DNA from: CAZQQU01 sp964595625
GTDB taxonomy: Bacteria > Bacteroidota > Bacteroidia > Flavobacteriales > Flavobacteriaceae
Direction of reading: 5' to 3'
Assembly: GCA_964595625.1 (NCBI GenBank)
Contig: CAZQQU010000014.1
Location: 1-36,185 of the forward strand
DNA: 36,185 bases
Positions 30,576 to 36,185 of this stretch are shown here, piece by piece. Each line of letters begins with the position of its first letter. The stretch's first letter is position 1. The position numbers and the translations under genes were made by a program. The notes beneath the pieces are model-generated. The model was not told the origin of the DNA. It was given only the letters and a program-made list of their open reading frames with translations, and did not search any database.

Positions 30576-31897
30576 GTATAGACTTAAATAAAAGAATACC
30601 GTTAGGCCGCCCGTTGACACACGAGGAGGTGGACGCCAATTGGGAGGAAATAGAGGAGGCGTTAAATTCACTTACCCCTGGTGTGGACGGTCGAGAGATC
30701 GAGCTGCAAAAAAGCGAAACACACATCCAATGGCGGTATGAAGGGGATGAGGATTGGACGAACTTAGTGGCGCTTTCGGAATTGAAAGGCGATGCTGGTG
30801 ATCCGGGTACCCCTGGAACACCAGGAGAAGATGGCAATGATGGAGCAGACGGCCGTGAGATTGAATTACAAAAAAGTGCTACGCACATACAATGGCGATA
30901 TGTTGGCGAAGGTGGTTGGACGAACTTAGTGGCGCTTTCGGAACTGAAGGGAGATCCGGGTACTCCTGGAACGCCAGGAGAAGATGGCGATGATGGGGCA
31001 GACGGCCGTGAGATTGAATTACAAAAAAGTGCTACGCACATACAATGGCGCTATGCCGGCGATGTGAGTTGGACCAATTTGGTGGCGCTTTCGGAATTGA
31101 AAGGCGATCCAGGTGATCCGGGGGGCAGTGAAATAGAAGTAACAGTCTCCTCTACACAAGGAACTGTTGCAAAGGTAGGGACGACATCTGCAGGAAATTA
31201 CACTCCTACTGTTGGAGATAAATTGCTAGTAACGTTTACAAATGGGCAAACCGCCAATAATATTACACTTAATATTGATGGGTCTGGGGCTATCCAAATT
31301 AGACTTGGAAATCTTCAGGTTACTAACGCAACGTGTCTGTTAGCTTCAGGTGATAAAATCCCGCTATTCTATGACGGAACTTATTACCGCTTATATGGAT
31401 CGACGCAAAATACTACATATAGCGAGATTACTACAACTCTAATTACTCACCCAACTTCTTCTTCAGCTAGTTTGATATCCGGAAGGAGAATGCAGTATTA
31501 TAAAGAGCAAATTATTGATCCTTATGTGGAGAGCCGCACCAATAGATCAGTAGCTGGAAGCTTGACTACCAATGGGAGTGATTTATCAATTCTCTTAGGT
31601 TCCGGAGTTGAATTTCGAGTTAGACGAGAGTCATTGAGTGATTTTCGAGGAGAAATAAGACATCCCTCGCAGGGATACACCTATTCTTCCAGGTGTTTAA
31701 AAAACCAGGGATTGGGGTTGGTGCCCTACAGCCATAATATGTCTGTGCCTCCAGCTTCGTGGGCGGATATAACAGGAGCAATGGATGCTATGAGTGTTAG
31801 CTCTTTAGATGTTTTGGTTGCCCAGATATCTGAGGTATGGTCTGTGAAAATAATTATATCAGGAACCACGGTTCATATAGTAGTATTAAAATGGTAA
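30566..31897 (+). CDS. Tail fibre with collagen-like and repeated modules
   Basis: Protein of 443 residues. The start (DLNKRIPLGRPLTHEEVDAN) is typical of Bacteroidota fibre proteins. Three near-identical modules follow (DGREIELQKS, IQWRY, WTNLVALSELKGD), each ended by a short collagen-like Gly-x-y run (GTPGTPGEDGDDGADG). The second half is a beta-rich trimeric-fibre type region (TVSSTQGTVAKVGTTSAGNY to VKIIISGTTVHIVVLKW) that probably contacts the receptor. The repeats are nearly identical at DNA level, so copy number may vary by recombination. Confidence 0.75.
   Translation: MVMSIDLNKRIPLGRPLTHEEVDANWEEIEEALNSLTPGVDGREIELQKSETHIQWRYEGDEDWTNLVALSELKGDAGDPGTPGTPGEDGNDGADGREIELQKSATHIQWRYVGEGGWTNLVALSELKGDPGTPGTPGEDGDDGADGREIELQKSATHIQWRYAGDVSWTNLVALSELKGDPGDPGGSEIEVTVSSTQGTVAKVGTTSAGNYTPTVGDKLLVTFTNGQTANNITLNIDGSGAIQIRLGNLQVTNATCLLASGDKIPLFYDGTYYRLYGSTQNTTYSEITTTLITHPTSSSASLISGRRMQYYKEQIIDPYVESRTNRSVAGSLTTNGSDLSILLGSGVEFRVRRESLSDFRGEIRHPSQGYTYSSRCLKNQGLGLVPYSHNMSVPPASWADITGAMDAMSVSSLDVLVAQISEVWSVKIIISGTTVHIVVLKW
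30686..31123 (+). repeat. Three tandem in-frame repeats in the fibre gene
   Basis: Units begin at 30686, 30848 and 31001 (54, 51 and about 41 codons). Long stretches are identical between units 2 and 3, and all lengths keep the frame. Confidence 0.8.
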
Positions 31898-31901
31898 ATC
31901 A

Positions 31902-32786
31902 ATGGCACGAGAACTCAGCGAAATAAAAAATCAAATAACTACAGCATTTATTGGAAACTCGACCATTCAAGAACTCTATGGGCTTGACCCGGAACAGAGT
32001 TTTGCGGATCAATTTTCATTGGTGTCAGTAGAAAATATAATTTTTGAAACCGTTGCATTCGCTATATGGTTCCTGGAGTCGTTGTGGGATGTTTTTCGCG
32101 TTGAAATCCAAGAAAAAATTGACGCTTCTAAGCCATTTACGCTAAAATGGTATAAAAAAGTCAGTTTAGAATATCAGCATGGATTTTCACTCGATGAGGA
32201 TGGGGAATATATCAACGGCACAGCTACCGCCGAGGAGATAGAGGCTTCTAAGATAGTCGCCCAGGTCGCATTCGAAAAAGTTGTTATTAATGGCCATGGC
32301 GTGTTAAGGTGTAAAACTGCTAGGGTAGTGGGTGAAGATTTGGCGCCGTTGACACCGGAGCAATTAGAAGGGTTTGATTATTATATGAATCGCAAGACAG
32401 CATTCGGGGTTCGGGTGGTCTGCGTGTCACGCCCCCATGATTTGCTCACCTTGAAGCTGAAAATTTGGTACGATCCCCAGATTTTAGACGCAGAAGGGAA
32501 GCGTAAGGACGGCACCAACGACACACCAGTGCTCGATGCAATTAATGATTACTTAAGAAATATAGAGTTTAACGGGAAATTTGTAAAAACATATTTGGTC
32601 GATGCACTGCAACAGGTACCAGGCGTTAAAATCCCAAAAATTATAGAAGCAGATAGCAGTCATAGTGTCATTGTGGAGGAGAATGCACCCTATAACGGCA
32701 TTATTGATGAAGTGCGTCAAACATTTTCTGGCTATATGAGACTAAATGAAGGATCAACGATTATAGAATACGTGCCTTATGAATAA
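31902..32786 (+). CDS. Baseplate J-like wedge protein (Mu gp47-like place)
   Basis: Protein of 294 residues. Helical start (QSFADQFSLVSVENIIFETV, AIWFLESLWDVFRVEIQEKI), then VVCVSRPHDLLTLKLKIWYD, VLDAINDYLRNIEFNGKFVK and VDALQQVPGVKIPKIIEADS, the order of baseplate J proteins but shorter than Mu gp47. It would form the wedge around the hub. It follows the fibre gene by 4 bases, an order different from Mu. Confidence 0.65.
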   Translation: MARELSEIKNQITTAFIGNSTIQELYGLDPEQSFADQFSLVSVENIIFETVAFAIWFLESLWDVFRVEIQEKIDASKPFTLKWYKKVSLEYQHGFSLDEDGEYINGTATAEEIEASKIVAQVAFEKVVINGHGVLRCKTARVVGEDLAPLTPEQLEGFDYYMNRKTAFGVRVVCVSRPHDLLTLKLKIWYDPQILDAEGKRKDGTNDTPVLDAINDYLRNIEFNGKFVKTYLVDALQQVPGVKIPKIIEADSSHSVIVEENAPYNGIIDEVRQTFSGYMRLNEGSTIIEYVPYE

Positions 32787-33291
32787 TGTATATCAGGTAA
32801 ATTGGAGCGTTTTTGTAAGGATATATATCATTATAGCCCTTAGAACCGCTAGTATTTTGGCGTGGTTGGATGCTATTTTTACTGCCGTTGCAGACTTCCA
32901 TGGCCGATTCTTAGCGCAACGCACAGCGTGGCTCTACCAGCAACACCACACTGCTCAGGTGTGTCACATAGAGAAGGTGTGTAATGATGCATTTGACGGC
33001 TCGCTACGGCGTATATACGTCACCCTGGCGACTTTTGAGGAGTATTTGTATGCCTATTCGCCCGGTGTTGATGATCACTACTTGCAGGAGCAGAATGCCG
33101 ACCCCGACAATCCTATCTATCTTTTGGAAGGCGGGGCACAGCATGTAAGTCCGGATGCTATTATATGGGTGCCTATTGAGTTACAGCCACCAACAGAACC
33201 AGAGCAGTTACAATTTGAAGAAAATATACGCACGCTTGTAGACTATTATAAAACCTACGGACCTAACTATACAATACAATATTATGAGTAA
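32779..33291 (+). CDS. Baseplate-associated tail protein (gp48/I-like place)
   Basis: Protein of 170 residues overlapping the J-like gene by 8 bases and the next gene by 8. It reads SILAWLDAIFTAVADFHGRF, HHTAQVCHIEKVCNDAFDGS, LRRIYVTLATFEEYLYAYSP and ends PTEPEQLQFEENIRTLVDYY. The place fits a gp48/P2 gpI-type protein, which links wedge and fibre, but the similarity I can see is weak. Confidence 0.55.
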   Translation: MNNVYQVNWSVFVRIYIIIALRTASILAWLDAIFTAVADFHGRFLAQRTAWLYQQHHTAQVCHIEKVCNDAFDGSLRRIYVTLATFEEYLYAYSPGVDDHYLQEQNADPDNPIYLLEGGAQHVSPDAIIWVPIELQPPTEPEQLQFEENIRTLVDYYKTYGPNYTIQYYE

Positions 33292-33949
33292 ACTAATTCT
33301 AGAAACACCGGGCTTTCCTTTTGATATGCAGACCCTTGAGGTTCTGCAGGAAAGCACACGCCCATATATAGATGGCCTTTCTAATATTCTACCCAACCGC
33401 TGCCGATTGTCGGGAGTAGAAGTTGTAATTGCTGACCCGGGTAGTGTCACCGACGGAATGATATATTGGGACGGTGAGCTATTGCCATTCAAAGGCGGAG
33501 AATACAATGCTCAATTTTCGGTTATGGAAGAAATAATCGAACGAGACTTTAATGTGGGTTCTCCGGAAGATCCCGAGTTAGAGTCTCACCCAGCCTACGT
33601 GAAGAGGTGGGCTGAGATTGGTAATATTCCCGGCGCGGAGTCTGTGCATAATTTATCCAACTTGCGGTCCTATCCCAATTTTGTGCGGGGATTGGCAACA
33701 GGCACTTGTTACCTGGGTAATCCAATGCCTGTTATGGATCCAACCGGTCTAAAGATTGAGATCGCGTTTCCTTCCGTAGGAACTAGCGTTTATAGCGTTT
33801 TGGGAAGCTTTACCGCCGCTGGTAGCGTTAACACTCCAATTTCTTGGCTGATTAAGAGCCCAACGATTTCGAGCTTCACATTGCATTTAACTAATGTAGT
33901 GGAGCCTATTCCTTATTGCTTTTTTCACTATATAATAATTCCGCAGTAA
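33284..33949 (+). CDS. Tail tip / fibre-associated protein
   Basis: Protein of 221 residues. LILETPGFPFDMQTLEVLQE and LPNRCRLSGVEVVIADPGSV, followed by GMIYWDGELLPFKGGEYNAQ, match the start of many Bacteroidota tail-tip proteins that begin by describing a fibre base. The C-terminal half is beta-rich (SVYSVLGSFTAAGSVNTPIS). Adhesion or tail-tip role inferred. Confidence 0.55.
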   Translation: MSKLILETPGFPFDMQTLEVLQESTRPYIDGLSNILPNRCRLSGVEVVIADPGSVTDGMIYWDGELLPFKGGEYNAQFSVMEEIIERDFNVGSPEDPELESHPAYVKRWAEIGNIPGAESVHNLSNLRSYPNFVRGLATGTCYLGNPMPVMDPTGLKIEIAFPSVGTSVYSVLGSFTAAGSVNTPISWLIKSPTISSFTLHLTNVVEPIPYCFFHYIIIPQ

Positions 33950-33950
33950 C

Positions 33951-34472
33951 ATGAGATATTTTAAAGCGCGTGAAATCGCGACTCTACCGAAAATAGTATT
34001 TGATCTGGTGGCAAGTTCACTGGAAGAACTGGAGCAGAAAGGTCTCGACACCGATCCATTAGTGGTGACTGAGGAGCAGTTGGTCAATGACGGTGATCCT
34101 AACTTTATTAGCTACGAATACGGCATTTGCCATTTAGATATTGTTAATGGCGAATTTGCCGAGCGTGATAGCGGAGAAATTGCTACAGCTCAAGCTGCTG
34201 CAACAGCGGGTATTAATACCCATAAAACAGCACAAATCACGGCAGCATTAAGCAATACTTCATTTAGTTATGATGGCCATGAATTTCCGTTGACCCCCGG
34301 GGCTCGGGCGATTTATGACGCTGTAATTGCCACCGAGCCGGTTTCATTTAAGCTTTATACGCTTACCGGTGATTATACGCTATTACAGGCCAATATTGGG
34401 GCGTTTAAGGCCGCCATGAATAGTAAAATTATAGATGTTGGCGCAAGTTCTGGGCCAGTAGCGCCAGAATAA
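33951..34472 (+). CDS. Tail fibre assembly / DUF4376-like protein
   Basis: Protein of 173 residues, last gene of the tail operon. The N-terminal part is helical; the C-terminal half holds an Ala-rich helix (GEIATAQAAATAGINTHKTA) followed by SFSYDGHEFPLTPGARAIYD, the pattern of DUF4376-type domains found in fibre or fibre-assembly proteins. It is followed by the structured element at 34480-34605. Confidence 0.55.
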   Translation: MRYFKAREIATLPKIVFDLVASSLEELEQKGLDTDPLVVTEEQLVNDGDPNFISYEYGICHLDIVNGEFAERDSGEIATAQAAATAGINTHKTAQITAALSNTSFSYDGHEFPLTPGARAIYDAVIATEPVSFKLYTLTGDYTLLQANIGAFKAAMNSKIIDVGASSGPVAPE

Positions 34473-34479
34473 TTAGAAG

Positions 34480-34605
34480 GGAGGAAAAAAAAGTCCTCCG
34501 GCATCTTAAAACTCTCACATTTTAAAATATTAAACCCGCAGGCCAACCGGAGGACAAAGTCTTTCAGGCATACGGGTTTAATTAGTTTAATATAAAATGT
34601 GAGAG
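34480..34605 (+). ncRNA. Interleaved-repeat RNA element (pseudoknot or switch) before the TS-like gene
   Basis: Two perfect stems cross each other. GTCCTCCGG (34493-34501) pairs with CCGGAGGAC (34547-34555). CTCTCACATTTTA (34512-34524) pairs with TAAAATGTGAGAG (34593-34605), extended by TTAAACCCG (34530-34538) with CGGGTTTAA (34573-34581). The order A-B-A'-B' gives a pseudoknot or two exclusive folds. GGAGGA (34480-34485) can also pair with TCCTCC (34494-34499). The last stem ends directly at the ATG (34606), burying the GAGAG before it, so translation control is likely. On the minus strand CCGGAGGAC is followed by T8, terminator-like. Confidence 0.7.
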
Positions 34606-35256
34606 ATGACAAATTTACGAAAAAATAAGTATCACCAGATACTGCTAAAAATTCTTCAAAAAGGAAAACATCAAAATAATAAAAAAGGGTCCATTAAATA
34701 CCTTTTAAATGCTGTTTTAACGCTTAAACCAGTAGATCTGCTGGAGATTTTCGAGGGGCATGGCCTCGCGAGAAATAAACTTAAAAGTGAATTACAGCTA
34801 TTCTTACAAGGTGAACGCCTTACTGAGCGCTACCGTGATATTGGAGTGACTTGGTGGGATTACTGCGGACCTATCCTGGTCAATTCTTACCCAACCTATT
34901 TCGAGAAGCTACCTCGACTTATTGAAAAAATCAACAAGGAAAAGCGCCCAAGTAAAAATTATGTTTTGTTTTTGGGAGAAACAAACGCCGAAAGCAATCA
35001 GCAGCCATGCTTATCGCTTATTCAATTCCAAATTGATAATAGTAAGCTTATAATTAGCGCCTATCAGCGCAGCTCGGATGCTAGTCTAGGGCTTCCTGCT
35101 GATATCTATCACCTTTATTTGATAAGCAAGCAAATTGACCTTCCCCTGAAGTCAATAACCCTCTTTCTTGGAAATGTTCACATCTATGATAATAACCTTG
35201 AAGCCACCCGGGAACTTTTATCCGGTGGTCGGCCAAAATTTGCACTTAACGTATGA
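34606..35256 (+). CDS. Thymidylate-synthase-fold protein, dCMP-type signature
   Basis: Protein of 216 residues (ThyA is 264). FLQGERLTERYRDIGVTWWD (66-85) aligns with the FLQGDTN...NVTIWDEW region. QQPC (Cys135) matches the catalytic PCH Cys; QRSSDASLGLP (154-164) matches QRSCDVFLGLP with R155 and D158; VHIY (H192, Y194) matches THLY. The Asn selecting dUMP (E. coli N177) is Asp166 here. That exchange is the mark of T4 dCMP hydroxymethylase and other cytosine-acting relatives. The Arg pair R126/R127 is missing (SKN instead) and the N-terminal DRTGTGT loop is gone. Probable action on a cytosine nucleotide; coupled by ATGA to the Dam-type gene. Confidence 0.8.
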   Translation: MTNLRKNKYHQILLKILQKGKHQNNKKGSIKYLLNAVLTLKPVDLLEIFEGHGLARNKLKSELQLFLQGERLTERYRDIGVTWWDYCGPILVNSYPTYFEKLPRLIEKINKEKRPSKNYVLFLGETNAESNQQPCLSLIQFQIDNSKLIISAYQRSSDASLGLPADIYHLYLISKQIDLPLKSITLFLGNVHIYDNNLEATRELLSGGRPKFALNV

Positions 35257-36071
35257 AAACACCGATAAGTTACTACGGTGGCAAGCAGAACCTGCTTACC
35301 ACTATATTACCCCTGATTCCCAATCATACAACTTATACAGAAACATTTGTTGGCGGTGGGGCAGTGTTTTGGGCCAAGCCAAAAAGCGAAGTAGAAATTA
35401 TCAACGACTACAACCGGGAGCTGGTCAACTTTTATGAATGCGTGCAAAATGAGTTTGTCGAGCTTGAGAAGCTCGTCCGAATTAGCTTGCATTCCCGGTC
35501 GCTTCATAGCGATGCGACTGTGATTTATAACAATCCCCACATGTTTAGTCGCCTACAGCGTGCCTGGGCGGTGTGGGTATTAGCTGCTCAGAGCTTCAGC
35601 TCGATGCTTGACGGTTCATTCGGCTATGACGTTATTAAAGGAACGACCAGCCGGAAGATCACCGGAAAGCGGGACGCCTTTACGATTGACTATGCCATTC
35701 GCTTGCAGAACGTTCAGATAGAGTGCACAGATGCGTTGCGGGTTATTCACTCACGAGATCATGCTGAAGCATTTCATTATTGTGATCCCCCATATTTTAA
35801 TAGTGACTGTGGACACTATGACGGTTATTCAATAGAAGATTTTGAGGCACTTTTAAAGCTGCTCTCAGGCATCGAAGGGAAGTTTTTGTTATCATCCTAT
35901 CCCAGTGACATTTTAAGCGATTATACGCGAGATAATGGATGGGTTACAAAGAAGTTAGAGCAATCAGTTAGCGTGGCTAACGGGACCGGTAAGCCCGGTA
36001 AAAAGAAGATAGAAGTGCTTACTGCTAATTACGATTTGAGTAATCCCAGAGACGATTTAAAACTCTTTTAA
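35253..36071 (+). CDS. Dam-type DNA adenine methyltransferase
   Basis: Protein of 272 residues, class D12 N6-adenine methylase. YYGGKQNLL (7-15) and FVGGGA (32-37) form the SAM-binding motif; DPPYF (178-182) is the catalytic motif; the C-terminal VLTANYDLS is also typical. It overlaps the TS-like stop by 4 bases, so both are translated together. Recognition site cannot be read; Dam/GATC is common for the class. Likely roles: protection from host restriction or control of phage promoters. Mu needs host Dam to activate mom, so an own methylase beside a modification gene is noteworthy. Confidence 0.88.
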   Translation: MKTPISYYGGKQNLLTTILPLIPNHTTYTETFVGGGAVFWAKPKSEVEIINDYNRELVNFYECVQNEFVELEKLVRISLHSRSLHSDATVIYNNPHMFSRLQRAWAVWVLAAQSFSSMLDGSFGYDVIKGTTSRKITGKRDAFTIDYAIRLQNVQIECTDALRVIHSRDHAEAFHYCDPPYFNSDCGHYDGYSIEDFEALLKLLSGIEGKFLLSSYPSDILSDYTRDNGWVTKKLEQSVSVANGTGKPGKKKIEVLTANYDLSNPRDDLKLF

Positions 36072-36083
36072 ACGGTTTTAAAA

Positions 36084-36092
36084 TGTACTTTT
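36084..36092 (-). promoter_or_regulatory. Putative transposase-binding site R2
   Basis: TGTACTTTT, the reverse complement of the left motif AAAAGTACA. It lies 22 bp inside the outer right copy. Confidence 0.45.
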
Positions 36093-36106
36093 TGTTTTGA
36101 TTTTTG

Positions 36107-36117
36107 GTACTTTTCGT
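36107..36117 (-). promoter_or_regulatory. Putative transposase-binding site R1
   Basis: GTACTTTTCGT, exact reverse complement of ACGAAAAGTAC at 161-171. It is the outermost right copy I see, so the phage end should lie within the next few tens of bases. Confidence 0.5.
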
Positions 36118-36185
36118 TTTGCCGATTATATTATCAACTTCTTTTTTCAGATAGTTTAAGTTGATTTTGTATTCTTCCGAATTGA

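Noticed and set aside
30403..31041. Long minus-strand frame (212 codons) in the fibre gene
   Set aside because: It is the complement of the repeated collagen-like coding sequence; its Pro/Ser-rich repeats mirror the Gly-x-y runs of the real gene.
30566..36071. Diversity-generating retroelement or invertible fibre locus at the fibre genes
   Set aside because: I looked for a reverse transcriptase, template repeat or invertase and found none; the repeats are tandem, not template/variable pairs.
36132..36165. Inverted repeat ATCAACTT / AAGTTGAT near the right edge
   Set aside because: An 8-bp stem with an 18-bp loop in AT-rich sequence close to the probable phage end; it could be a terminator of a flanking gene or chance, and nothing ties it to a function.
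36025..36183. Open minus-strand frame of at least 52 codons running in from the right edge
   Set aside because: It could be the end of a disrupted host gene, but it overlaps the methylase 3' end and both right-end transposase motifs, is Lys/Asn-rich as any AT-rich frame would be, and has no visible start. I could not decide where host DNA begins.
1..36185. CRISPR array or rRNA genes
   Set aside because: No regularly spaced direct repeats with unique spacers and no rRNA-like sequence seen. Full-length tRNA genes were also not found; only the two T-arm/acceptor hairpins.

Overview
The window is essentially one Mu-like (transposable) prophage in a member of the Bacteroidota. The host assignment rests on promoter boxes of the TAnnTTTG type (four clear copies, one with a correctly spaced TTTG), on A-rich leaders with almost no Shine-Dalgarno sequences, and on protein families typical of Bacteroidota Mu-like phages (DUF935 portal, DUF2586 sheath, DUF5675 and DUF6046-like proteins). 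I can name no genus or species. Five AAAAGTAC motifs, three direct at the left end and two inverted at the right end, look like transposase-binding sites, so both phage ends lie close to the window edges. The exact end nucleotides and target duplication were not resolved.

Layout. 1-612: non-coding left end. 613-1343: leftward repressor and divergent Ner-like gene. 1344-1843: a disturbed stretch with a small inverted gene and a tRNA-like hairpin. 1844-4669: MuA-type transposase and MuB-type ATPase. 4669-9825: early and semi-essential genes (degenerate HNH-HTH protein, RecA-like ATPase, DUF3164, Gp16-like, DUF4406, a replication-protein-like gene and many small proteins). 9826-11319: a run of small unknown genes separated by attC-like imperfect inverted repeats, i.e. 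integron-type cassettes without an integrase. 11360-12128: a secreted TPR-like cargo gene with its own promoter. 12140-12320: a small Mor-like HTH gene, probably read from a leaderless mRNA.

12310-18859 (minus strand): head genes (TerS, small protein, TerL, DUF1320, portal, F, G, neck or tail-completion protein). 18860-19008: divergent late-promoter region with two perfect palindromes. 19045-21474: protease/scaffold, major capsid and an accessory head protein. 21541-22806: lysis genes (DUF5675, unimolecular spanin) and a HeH/LEM-like protein. 22806-34472: contractile tail (sheath, tube, frameshifted chaperone, tape measure, baseplate, collagen-like fibre and tip proteins). Splitting the head genes into two divergent operons differs from Mu, where all late genes run one way.

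The right end, where Mu carries the mom DNA-modification operon, holds a two-gene operon: a compact thymidylate-synthase-fold protein with the dUMP-selecting Asn replaced by Asp (the dCMP-type signature), translationally coupled to a Dam-type adenine methylase. Just upstream is a roughly 125-nt RNA-like element with interleaved inverted repeats (a pseudoknot or switch) that buries the start region of the first gene. This locus and the cassette array are the best candidates for undescribed biology. No searches or folding programs were run; all assignments come from reading motifs, gene order and complementarity.
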